A stretch of DNA of 5,336 bases from Desulfoprunum sp. (GCA_030696435.1 JAUYSF010000023.1:1-5336); one strand, 5' to 3'; shown: positions 1 to 5,317, counted from the stretch's first letter. The notes: generated by a model not told the origin, from the letters alone. Made by a program: numbers and translations.

Positions 1-819
1 GCCGGTCGAAAGTTCGAATGCGGACCGGGACTGACCACCAGTGACATAGCCCCGTCCGGGGTGAGTGTGGTCATTCCTCTTTCGCCACAGGAGCCGGGGC
101 AGGACTTTGCCTTTGAGCTCTCACTCAACGGTAGTGAACAGATGCATTTCGTCCCTCTTGCCGAAACCACTTCCGTGCAGCTGCAGTCGGATTGGCCGTC
201 GCCGAGTTTTAACGGCGCTTTTCTGCCGACCGAGCGCAAGGTGGGGCCCCAAGGTTTTTCCGCCAGATGGAATGTCCTGCATCTCAACAGAAATTACCCG
301 CAGCACTGGGTCGGTAATCAGTACAAAGTCGAATCATCCTCTTTCGGGCTGAACCTGCTGATTACGGCAGATGTTTATCAGAAAACGACTCGAATAGCCA
401 AGTACGCCGTGATGTTCATCGTTTTCACCTTCACCGCCTTCTTCTTTACCGAAGTGATCAACCGAAAGCGGATACACCCGGTGCAGTATCTCCTGATCGG
501 CCTGGCTGTCATCCTGTTCTATACCTCTCTGCTGTCTCTTTCGGAATACCTTGAATTCAATCGTGCCTATCTCCTTTCCGCCGGTATCATCACCCTCATC
601 ATAACCGGCTATTCCAGTGCCATTGTGCGCAATAGGTATTTCACGATGACCATATTTTCAATATTGCTCATCCTTTACTCCTATCTCTTTATCGTCCTAC
701 AGTTGGAAGACTATGCCCTGCTCATGGGCAGTGCCGGTTTGCTCGCAGTCTTGACAACCGTCATGTTCATAACCCGGAAGATAAACTGGTATGAACTGGA
801 TATGGGCGCGAATCAATAA
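1..819 (+). CDS. creD: CreD-family inner-membrane protein (5'-truncated by window edge)
   Basis: The reading frame is open from base 1 to the TAA at 817-819, giving 272 visible residues; CreD proteins are about 450 residues, so roughly the N-terminal 40% lies outside the window. The GTG at 61 is an internal codon, not the start. Visible residues 1-130 look like the extracytoplasmic beta-rich part and contain the family-like stretches SFNGAFLPTER and GFSARWNVLHLNRNYPQ. Five hydrophobic helices follow at about 134-151, 162-181, 188-207, 213-233 and 239-257, including QYLLIGLAVILFYTSLLSLSE and the terminal MFITRKINWYE, both typical of CreD. In enterobacteria CreD is the CreBC-regulated membrane protein linked to envelope integrity and colicin E2 tolerance; its biochemical activity is not established. 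No CreB or CreC is visible here. The next gene starts 19 bases downstream, suggesting co-transcription. The family call rests on recognised sequence pattern, not a search. Confidence 0.9.
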   Translation, partial: AGRKFECGPGLTTSDIAPSGVSVVIPLSPQEPGQDFAFELSLNGSEQMHFVPLAETTSVQLQSDWPSPSFNGAFLPTERKVGPQGFSARWNVLHLNRNYPQHWVGNQYKVESSSFGLNLLITADVYQKTTRIAKYAVMFIVFTFTAFFFTEVINRKRIHPVQYLLIGLAVILFYTSLLSLSEYLEFNRAYLLSAGIITLIITGYSSAIVRNRYFTMTIFSILLILYSYLFIVLQLEDYALLMGSAGLLAVLTTVMFITRKINWYELDMGANQ

Positions 820-838
820 CTCAACCTCAAGGCACTCC

Positions 839-1435
839 ATGAATATCTCAGTGATCCTGGCCCATCCGGCCAAAGGGAGCTTCAACCATGCCATTGCCGA
901 GGCGGCAGTCTTGGCGGCAGAACAAAATGGCCACAGGGTTATGTTCCATGACCTCTATGCCGAAGGCTTCGATCCCCTGCTTACGGCGGCGGAAATCGCC
1001 GGAGATGCCGAGCTGCCGACGGCAATTGCTCAGCATTGCCGGGAGATCGCTGCCGCGGACGGCATCATAATTGTCCATCCCAACTGGTGGGGCCAGCCAC
1101 CGGCTATACTCAAAGGCTGGGTGGATAGGGTCATCCGGCCAGATATGGCCTATCGGTTTGACGAAGGAGACAGTGGCGAAGGTATACCAATCGGGCTGTT
1201 GAAGGCCGGGAGCGCCCTGGTGTTCAACACCTCCAACACCTCGGAACTACGGGAGAGAGAGGTCTTTGGTGATCCCTTGGAGATCCTTTGGAAGAACTGC
1301 ATCTTCGATTTATGCGGAGTACAGGGCTTTCAGCGCCGGATGTTTTCAGTCGTGGTGACCAGCACCGAGGCACAGCGCCGGGACTGGCTGGCCGAGGTTC
1401 GGGCCTCGGTACGCCACTCTTTCCCCGCGCTGTGA
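839..1435 (+). CDS. NAD(P)H-dependent flavoprotein oxidoreductase (Flavodoxin_2 / NQO1-KefF-like)
   Basis: The 198-residue product belongs to the flavodoxin-like-fold NAD(P)H:quinone oxidoreductase group (Flavodoxin_2, with NQO1, MdaB, KefF and YwrO-like members). These soluble FAD- or FMN-binding enzymes pass two electrons from NAD(P)H to quinones or similar acceptors. Visible evidence is the N-terminal beta strand and loop VILAHPAKGSFNHAIA (residues 5-20), which should hold the flavin phosphate, and the block HPNWWGQPPAILKGWVDRV (residues 80-98), which closely follows the family pattern of W-x-G-x-P-A-x-L-K-G-W-x-D-R-V. An upstream in-frame ATG at 791 would add 16 residues before the conserved first strand and overlap creD. 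The ATG at 839 is preferred because the fold starts there and AAGG at 829-832 lies 6 bases upstream. The gene probably shares the creD transcript. The exact substrate cannot be read from the sequence. Confidence 0.88.
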   Translation: MNISVILAHPAKGSFNHAIAEAAVLAAEQNGHRVMFHDLYAEGFDPLLTAAEIAGDAELPTAIAQHCREIAAADGIIIVHPNWWGQPPAILKGWVDRVIRPDMAYRFDEGDSGEGIPIGLLKAGSALVFNTSNTSELREREVFGDPLEILWKNCIFDLCGVQGFQRRMFSVVVTSTEAQRRDWLAEVRASVRHSFPAL

Positions 1436-1693
1436 GGCCGCAAAAAATGTCCTCATGAGTACAGTCTTGCAGCAGAGTGATCGGCCGGCTTCGACTCTGC
1501 TCAATCACTGGGGCAGTGGGGGACAATCTGGCTTCGATTTGACTGGCATCACACGCTGCCAAGGAGTTCCAGCGTCTGCGGCTCGGTTCAGGTACCGGCT
1601 AAAAAAGCCATCGTCTACCGGGGAAGGTCCTCAATTTCGCCTGGTCTTGCAAATTTTCCTCGATTTTCCTTCTTTTTCTCCTGTCTCTGCAGA

Positions 1694-1699
1694 TATAAT
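1694..1699 (+). promoter_or_regulatory. Candidate -10 element (TATAAT) for the SPFH operon
   Basis: A perfect TATAAT lies 57 bases before the first SPFH start codon and would give a leader of roughly 50 bases. There is no good -35: at a 17-base spacing the hexamer is TCTTTT and at 18 bases TTCTTT. There is no extended TG before the -10 either. The promoter would therefore need an activator or be weak, or the match may be chance in an AT-rich stretch. If real, it drives both SPFH genes and probably the downstream cassette gene. Confidence 0.4.
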
Positions 1700-1746
1700 A
1701 AGAGCTTGTCCGTAAAGAAACACTTTCCAGCCCGTCGTAAGTTATG

Positions 1747-1752
1747 AGGAGG
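1747..1752 (+). promoter_or_regulatory. Strong ribosome binding site of first SPFH gene
   Basis: AGGAGG stands 4 bases before the ATG at 1757. The match to the anti-Shine-Dalgarno is perfect over six bases, although the spacing is slightly short. It fixes the start of the SPFH gene at 1757, since no other in-frame start is placed better. Confidence 0.75.
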
Positions 1753-1756
1753 ATGT

Positions 1757-2863
1757 ATGGAAACAAAGGATATCTTCGATCTCGAAGTTCTAAGGCAGAA
1801 AAAGGCACGCTTCGCCCAGTTCTTCGGCAGATTTGCCATTTTTCGCCCTCTCCTGGGTAAAGGCAAGCTCATTCTGGCGATCCTGCTCGGGTTGCTCTTT
1901 GTCTCCGAATATTTTCTGGTCTATGTCCAGCCCAATGAGTTCGGCATCAAGGTGGTGCGAATCGGCATGCAGAAAGGGGTGCACAAGGAGATCTATCCGC
2001 CTGGCTATCAGTTTGTCATACCCGGTTTCCAGGAGATGATCACCTTGCCTCGTGACATCCAGGTCCTCGAATTAACCAACTCTCCCGGCACGGCGAGCAA
2101 TGAGGCCAGGACGGAGCGGGCGGCCCATATCCAAACCTCCGACGGCTTTTATGTCAGTGTCGATGTCTCGATTGTCTACAAAATCGCCGATCCCTATCTG
2201 GTGGTGACGACTATCGGGCCGGGCCGACTGTTTGAAGATAACGGTATCATCCCCAAGACTGAACCCGCCCTCAAGGCGACCCTGGGCGAGTTGACCACCG
2301 AGGAATTTTTTAACAGCCCTCTGCGGGTCAACAAGACCGAACAGGCCAAAAAAATGCTCAACGCCGAACTCCTGGCCAAGGGAATCAAGGTGGAGCAGGT
2401 GCTGGTACGCTACTTCAAATACAGCGACGAGATCCAGCGCAATATCGAGCAGAAAAAGTTGAAGGATCAGCTCGTCTTTAAGAATCAGGCGGAAGGTCGG
2501 GCGGCAAAAGAGGAGGCTATCCTGAAAAAAATTGTCCAGGAAGGCAAGGCCACTATCACAGTGGAGATGGAGGGCGGTAGTGCCTACGTCACCAAACGCA
2601 ATGCTGAACGGGACCGCTATGTGCGGACCAAGAACGCGGAGGCCGATCTGTTGGTCAAACTTGCCGAGGCTGAGAGGGTCCGCCTGAAAAATGAAGCCTT
2701 GCAGGGCATGGGCTCGGAACGGATGGTTGGTTTGAAAATGGCCGAGGTCTACAAAGGGCTCGATATCGTCATCTTGCCGAGCGACGGCGCCGCAGGAATC
2801 AATCCCCTCGACCTGAACAAAACCCTGCAACTGTTTGAAGTCCGCCAAGGAGGCAGCAAATGA
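1757..2863 (+). CDS. Membrane-anchored SPFH/band-7 (prohibitin-like) protein
   Basis: The product has 368 residues. A positively charged N-terminus (many Lys/Arg in residues 13-37) precedes one hydrophobic helix at about 38-57. By the positive-inside rule the rest should face the periplasm, as in HflK and HflC. The SPFH/band-7 domain spans roughly residues 52-225: the opening segment VQPNEFGIKVVRIGMQKG, the PPGYQFVIPGF motif (81-91), the strand pair SDGFYVSVDVSIVYKIADP (128-146), and the block TTEEFFNSPLRVNKTEQAK with GIKVEQVLVRYFKYSDEIQ (180-227). A charged, Ala/Glu/Lys-rich segment (about 228-312) is a probable long helix or coiled coil, followed by the tail GSERMVGLKMAEVYKGLDIVIL (319-340). 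SPFH proteins form ring or cage oligomers that organise membranes or proteases. No FtsH gene is visible, so hflK should not be assigned. It overlaps the next SPFH gene by four bases and shares alignable blocks with it over most of its length, which suggests they act as a pair. Confidence 0.88.
   Translation: METKDIFDLEVLRQKKARFAQFFGRFAIFRPLLGKGKLILAILLGLLFVSEYFLVYVQPNEFGIKVVRIGMQKGVHKEIYPPGYQFVIPGFQEMITLPRDIQVLELTNSPGTASNEARTERAAHIQTSDGFYVSVDVSIVYKIADPYLVVTTIGPGRLFEDNGIIPKTEPALKATLGELTTEEFFNSPLRVNKTEQAKKMLNAELLAKGIKVEQVLVRYFKYSDEIQRNIEQKKLKDQLVFKNQAEGRAAKEEAILKKIVQEGKATITVEMEGGSAYVTKRNAERDRYVRTKNAEADLLVKLAEAERVRLKNEALQGMGSERMVGLKMAEVYKGLDIVILPSDGAAGINPLDLNKTLQLFEVRQGGSK
2847..2853 (+). promoter_or_regulatory. 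Ribosome binding site of the lipoprotein SPFH gene
   Basis: AAGGAGG lies inside the last codons of the upstream SPFH gene, 6 bases before the ATG at 2860. With the ATGA stop/start overlap at 2860-2863 it indicates translationally coupled synthesis of the two SPFH proteins, probably in similar amounts. Confidence 0.8.
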
Positions 2864-3894
2864 AACTCTCACATATCCTCAGCCTCGTGTGCACTGTCAT
2901 GTTGTTGTCCGGCTGTATACCCCATACCACCGGCAAGACCGAGGTCGGTGTCCGGACCAAAAAAATTGCCCTGTGGGGCGAGAAGGGCGTTGAGAACAGG
3001 GCCTACGCACCCGGTTCGACCAGCTTTTTTCTACCGATAATCAACGATTGGCACACCTTCGATATCAAGCTGCAAAATCTGGAGATGACCATCCAGCCTA
3101 ATCGGGGTGATCGGGCCTCACGGGATGACCTGTTGTTTAAGACCATCGACGGCAACGATATCAGCCTTGATGTGATCATCGTCTATCGTATCGACCCGGA
3201 GAAGGCCCCGTTTATCCTGCAGTATGTAGCGACGGACAATGCCACCCTGCGCGAAAAGGTGGTCCGCACCATTGCCCGCAGCAAACCGCGCGATATCTTC
3301 GGCTCCCTCAAAACCGAGGAGTTTTATGTGGCAGATAAACGGGCCGCCAAGTCGGAGCAGTCGAAACTGGTCCTCCAGGAGATGCTCGGGCCCTACGGCA
3401 TTATTGTCGAGAAGGTGCTGACCAATGACTACCGCTTCAACGCCGAATACCAGAAGGCCATCGAGGACAAAAAGGTGGCCGACCAGCAGATGGAGCAGAA
3501 CAAATCGGCCCAACACGCCGCCCTTGAGGAATACAGGAAGATCCTCGAAGAGGCCAAAGGCGAGGTCAACAAGCTGGTTGCCGATGCCGATGGCGCCTTT
3601 CTCAGGGCCAAGATCGAGGCCGATGCCTATTATGAAAAGCAGAAATATCTGGCCGAGGCGATCATGGCCGAAGGTAAGGCTGATGCCCGGGGTATTGAAC
3701 AGATGAATAAGGCCCTGGCCGGTGGTGGCGGTGAAACCATGGTCAAACTGGCTATCGCCGAGGCCCTGCAGGGCAAAAGGATCATGCTACTGCCGACCTC
3801 TGAAGGGGGCATGAATCTCAAGACGACGAATATGAATAGCCTCATTGAGACACTGGGCGTGAAGGCCCTCTCCGAAGAGCCGCCGGCTAAATAA
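2860..3894 (+). CDS. SPFH/band-7 lipoprotein
   Basis: The product has 344 residues. It starts with a short signal peptide (MKLSHILSLVCTVMLLSGC) ending in the lipobox L-S-G-C. Cys19 should therefore be lipidated and the protein exported. Residue 20 is Ile, not Asp, which under the enterobacterial Lol rule would not favour inner-membrane retention. The SPFH domain follows directly (about 26-195), with YAPGSTSFFLPI (49-60), GNDISLDVIIVYRIDPEK (98-115) and KTEEFYVADKRAAKSEQSK (151-169). A long Ala/Glu/Lys-rich helical segment runs about 197-283, and the tail is GGGETMVKLAIAEALQGKRI (288-307). These blocks align in order with the upstream SPFH protein: TEEF/TEEFF, GIIVEKVL/GIKVEQVL, IEDKKVADQ/IEQKKLKDQ and ETMVKLAIAEALQGK/ERMVGLKMAEVYKG. 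The two are thus paralogues with different anchors. A lipid anchor on an SPFH protein is unusual compared with the helix or hairpin anchors of well-studied members. The function is inferred only as a partner of the upstream protein. Confidence 0.87.
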   Translation: MKLSHILSLVCTVMLLSGCIPHTTGKTEVGVRTKKIALWGEKGVENRAYAPGSTSFFLPIINDWHTFDIKLQNLEMTIQPNRGDRASRDDLLFKTIDGNDISLDVIIVYRIDPEKAPFILQYVATDNATLREKVVRTIARSKPRDIFGSLKTEEFYVADKRAAKSEQSKLVLQEMLGPYGIIVEKVLTNDYRFNAEYQKAIEDKKVADQQMEQNKSAQHAALEEYRKILEEAKGEVNKLVADADGAFLRAKIEADAYYEKQKYLAEAIMAEGKADARGIEQMNKALAGGGGETMVKLAIAEALQGKRIMLLPTSEGGMNLKTTNMNSLIETLGVKALSEEPPAK

Positions 3895-3895
3895 T

Positions 3896-3902
3896 GTTCT
3901 AC
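3896..3902 (+). other. Upstream cassette junction (G / TTCTAC)
   Basis: GTTCTAC begins two bases after the stop codon of the lipoprotein gene. It is the exact reverse complement of the R'' box of the attC-like site at 4631-4637. In a cassette model G3896 belongs to the recipient DNA and TTCTAC is the first part of the cassette, which in the circle would complete its own R' box. Confidence 0.7.
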
Positions 3903-3914
3903 TAAGAAAAAACG

Positions 3915-4634
3915 ATGATAAGAAAAATCACTGAGGATCAATCTAAAGGTAAAGAAATAGATGTGCTTTGTCCTGAATGTAATCGGAGTACAAGGCATGT
4001 AGTAAGACAATCATTTTATGACCACTGGCAATCTGATGACCACCCAGAATATTACGTGCAAGGAGGAACAGATTATCAGATTGTTGAATGCTTAGGTTGT
4101 AGAACTGTTACATTTAGAACTGACGGGTGGTTTTCCGAAGATGCTGAAGGAACAATTCAACTCTTTCCAAAGAGATCGAACAATACTTTAGTGATAAAGG
4201 ATTTTTATGAGGTTCCTAGAAAATTACGGAGGATACATAAAGAAATTATAAATTCTTTCAATGATGATCTTCTGATTTTATGTGCAGCGGGACTAAGGTC
4301 TATAATTGAAGGTATTTGTGACGAGAAAGGAATCAAGGATGGGCCAGTTGAGTTAATTGATAATGGTAGAATAAAAAAAATAACTAGAAAAACAAATCTT
4401 CAGGGTAAAATATCAGGGTTGGCAGAGAAAAACATTTTAACTCAATCTAACGCAGAAATGCTTCATGAACATAGATTTTTGGGCAATGAGGCATTGCATG
4501 AACTTTCACAACCATCTGTTAAAGAGTTAAAACTGGCAATCGAAATAGTTGAACATATGCTTGAAAATATTTATGAGCTTCCATCAAAAGCAAAAGAATT
4601 GCGTGGATTCAAAGGAAAACGTAAAAATTTGTAG
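3915..4634 (+). CDS. DUF4145-domain protein with N-terminal zinc ribbon (cassette gene)
   Basis: The product has 239 residues. An N-terminal Cys4 zinc-ribbon-like module is formed by C19-P-E-C22 and C59-L-G-C62, the second inside YQIVECLGCRTVTFRTDGWF, a pattern I recognise from DUF4145 proteins. The helical C-terminal half holds the characteristic AAGLRSIIEGICDEKG (124-139) and HRFLGNEALHE (186-196). DUF4145 proteins occur alone and fused to restriction enzymes, and as I recall have been grouped with the HEPN superfamily. Here the usual HEPN RNxxxH motif reads G190-N191-E-A-L-H195, so ribonuclease activity is doubtful. The start at 3915 has only a poor ribosome binding site (AAGAAAAAA), and no other in-frame ATG exists nearby. 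There is no room for a promoter between 3895 and 3914, so expression probably depends on read-through from the SPFH operon. The base composition is clearly more AT-rich than the neighbours. The biological role is unknown; a defence role is only a possibility. Confidence 0.82.
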   Translation: MIRKITEDQSKGKEIDVLCPECNRSTRHVVRQSFYDHWQSDDHPEYYVQGGTDYQIVECLGCRTVTFRTDGWFSEDAEGTIQLFPKRSNNTLVIKDFYEVPRKLRRIHKEIINSFNDDLLILCAAGLRSIIEGICDEKGIKDGPVELIDNGRIKKITRKTNLQGKISGLAEKNILTQSNAEMLHEHRFLGNEALHELSQPSVKELKLAIEIVEHMLENIYELPSKAKELRGFKGKRKNL

Positions 4635-4695
4635 AACAAATCGTTGCAGCGGAAGCCGCAAACAGCGCGGCTTCCGCTGCAACTCACCGTTCTGC
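4631..4695 (+). other. attC-like integron recombination site (65 bases)
   Basis: Elements in order: R'' GTAGAAC (4631-4637), 5-base spacer AAATC, inner left arm GTTGCAGCGGAAGCCGC (4643-4659), loop AAACAGC (4660-4666), inner right arm GCGGCTTCCGCTGCAAC (4667-4683), 5-base spacer TCACC, and R' GTTCTGC (4689-4695). The inner arms are perfectly complementary over 17 bp. The spacers cannot pair with each other, and the outer boxes pair over 7 bp with one G-T wobble. This is the R-spacer-L-loop-L-spacer-R architecture of attC, and the segments ATCGTTGCAG and CAACTCACCGTT resemble attC sites of known cassettes such as aadA. Departures from the usual GTTRRRY consensus (here GTTCTGC or, in the circle, GTTCTAC) and the lack of an extrahelical base in the inner stem are atypical. 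A plain terminator is unlikely because no T-run follows. Confidence 0.77.
4643..4683 (+). repeat. 17-bp perfect inverted repeat (inner stem of attC-like site)
   Basis: The two 17-base arms, 4643-4659 and 4667-4683, are exact reverse complements separated by a 7-base loop. In single-stranded DNA or RNA they form a very stable hairpin directly after the DUF4145 stop codon. Besides its likely role in recombination, the structure could slow transcription or protect the 3' end of the cassette mRNA. Confidence 0.97.
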
Positions 4696-4716
4696 CCCAA
4701 CATAGAGTGCACTCGC

Positions 4717-4746
4717 TTGCCAGTCGGCTTTACCTGTTGAAATAAT
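4717..4746 (+). promoter_or_regulatory. Candidate sigma70-type promoter of the flavodoxin gene
   Basis: TTGCCA (4717-4722) matches the -35 consensus at 5 of 6 bases, and AATAAT (4741-4746) matches the -10 at 5 of 6, with an 18-base spacer. Transcription would start near 4753 and give a leader of about 55 bases before the ATG at 4808. It lies downstream of the cassette end, so the flavodoxin gene would keep its own promoter despite the insertion. Confidence 0.5.
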
Positions 4747-4807
4747 TAGATATTTAATAATGGAAACATCTGTCGAGTATTTAAACTTCACAAAAAGAGA
4801 ACCCAAC

Positions 4808-5242
4808 ATGCCTCAAGCACTTATTGTTTATTCAACCCGTACCGGTGAAACCAGGAACATTGCTGAACTGATCGCAGAAGGATTACGATTTTCAGCAGTT
4901 GAGGTGACCTTGAAGGATGTAACGGAGATCAAACGTGAGACCGAGCTGGCCGGCTTTGATATCTATGTATTCGGCTCATCCACCTATCATGGTGAGATGA
5001 TGGACAGGATGAAGACGTTTCTATTCCTCGCCGAAAGGGCTGAGCTCAAAGGTAAGATAGGAGGAGCGTTTGGTTCGTTTGGCTGGAGTGGTGAAGCGGC
5101 CGAGCGGATTTTCAATACTATGAAAAACATATACGGGATGGATATGGTCAGCTCACCGCTGATGTTGAAATTCAGTTCGATTGACGGAGGAATCAAGGTA
5201 GCCCAGGCCTATGGCAAAGAACTGGCCGGCAAGGCTGTATAA
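4808..5242 (+). CDS. Short-chain flavodoxin
   Basis: The 144-residue product has the normal length for a short flavodoxin, the soluble FMN protein that carries one or two electrons at low potential between redox enzymes. The first strand and phosphate loop read ALIVYSTRTGETRNIAE (residues 4-20), with the S/T-x-T-G-x-T FMN-phosphate signature. FGSSTYHGEMMDRMK (55-69) corresponds to the loop over one face of the isoalloxazine ring, with Tyr60 a possible stacking residue. FGSFGWSGEAAERI (88-101) is the second flavin loop, with Trp93. An in-frame ATG at 4760 would add 16 residues ahead of the conserved first strand. The ATG at 4808 is preferred because flavodoxins begin there, and AAGAGA at 4795-4800 lies 7 bases upstream. 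The related flavodoxin domain of flavodiiron proteins is an alternative relative. Its redox partner is not encoded in the window, and it seems to be transcribed alone. Confidence 0.9.
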   Translation: MPQALIVYSTRTGETRNIAELIAEGLRFSAVEVTLKDVTEIKRETELAGFDIYVFGSSTYHGEMMDRMKTFLFLAERAELKGKIGGAFGSFGWSGEAAERIFNTMKNIYGMDMVSSPLMLKFSSIDGGIKVAQAYGKELAGKAV

Positions 5243-5276
5243 GGGATACTGACCGACTTCATGATGGAGCCAGATC

Positions 5277-5317
5277 TGCCTTTGGCTTTGACCCGTAATG
5301 GAGAGAAGCCAGAGGCA
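5277..5317 (+). terminator. Hairpin after the flavodoxin gene, possible terminator without U-tract
   Basis: TGCCTTTGGCTT (5277-5288) pairs with AAGCCAGAGGCA (5306-5317) over 12 bp with one G-T wobble, around a 17-base loop. It begins 34 bases after the flavodoxin stop. It is followed by an A-run rather than a T-run, so it is not a classical intrinsic terminator for the + strand. It may mark the transcript end or protect the 3' end. Confidence 0.35.

Larger units (their letters stand above)
1436..1756. other. Intergenic region, 321 bases, no convincing gene
   Basis: Open frames here are short, lack a ribosome binding site and have no recognisable protein content. The stretch contains an 8-bp inverted repeat, AGCAGAGT at 1471-1478 and ACTCTGCT at 1494-1501, with a 15-base loop. 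No T-run follows it, so it is at best a weak structure after the oxidoreductase gene. From about 1650 to 1690 the + strand is strongly pyrimidine-rich. A perfect TATAAT lies at 1694-1699, and the SPFH ribosome binding site closes the gap. The region most likely separates the creD-oxidoreductase unit from the SPFH operon. Confidence 0.7.
3897..4689 (+). mobile_element. Single integron-type gene cassette carrying a DUF4145 gene
   Basis: The 793-base block runs from TTCTAC, just after G3896, to the G at 4689 that is again followed by TT. Integron integrases cut between G and TT in such GTT boxes. The block has the cassette layout: an 18-base leader, one gene with no evident promoter, and the gene's TAG stop (4632-4634) inside the first box of a folded recombination site. 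Joining its two ends into a circle would restore GTTCTAC, the exact reverse complement of the R'' box GTAGAAC at 4631-4637. The block is visibly more AT-rich than the genes on either side and has different codon use, which fits separate origin. No integrase gene, attI or second attC is present in the window, so it is a lone cassette or the edge of an array outside a classical integron. The cassette reading is inference from structure; the repeats and boxes are seen directly. Confidence 0.78.

Noticed and set aside
791..838. Upstream ATG of the oxidoreductase overlapping the end of creD
   Set aside because: The extra residues do not fit the fold, which begins with the strand at MNISVILAHP; AAGG at 829-832 supports the start at 839.
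1224..1562. 112-codon open frame on the - strand over the oxidoreductase 3' end
   Set aside because: Most of it is antisense to the conserved oxidoreductase gene, and its Pro/Arg/Ser-rich translation looks like a reading-frame shadow.
1455..1715. 86-codon open frame on the + strand in the intergenic gap
   Set aside because: There is no ribosome binding site, the protein is low in recognisable content, and it runs through the pyrimidine tract and the TATAAT.
2072..2872. 266-codon open frame on the - strand opposite the first SPFH gene
   Set aside because: It lies fully antisense to a well-supported SPFH gene with clear motifs, its protein has no recognisable pattern, and such long antisense frames are common opposite GC-rich genes.
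1757..3894. Assignment of the SPFH pair as hflK and hflC
   Set aside because: The second protein has a lipoprotein signal, not a membrane helix, and the usual hfq/hflX or ftsH context is absent.
4643..4683. Strong hairpin read as an intrinsic terminator of the DUF4145 gene
   Set aside because: No T-run follows either arm. The outer boxes, equal unpaired spacers and the matching GTTCTAC at the other end of the block fit attC better.
4549..4740. 63-codon + strand open frame crossing the DUF4145 end and the attC-like site
   Set aside because: It overlaps the DUF4145 gene out of frame and reads through the palindrome, so it is explained by the structure of the site.
4760..4807. Upstream ATG of the flavodoxin gene giving a 160-residue protein
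   Set aside because: The added 16 residues precede the conserved first beta strand and have no counterpart in flavodoxins, and the ATG at 4808 has a better-placed ribosome binding site.
5277..5317. Terminal hairpin as a second attC closing a flavodoxin cassette
   Set aside because: It lacks AAC/GTT outer boxes at the right distance and paired 5-base spacers, and the flavodoxin gene has the composition and promoter of ordinary chromosome. The window ends too soon to exclude an attC further on.
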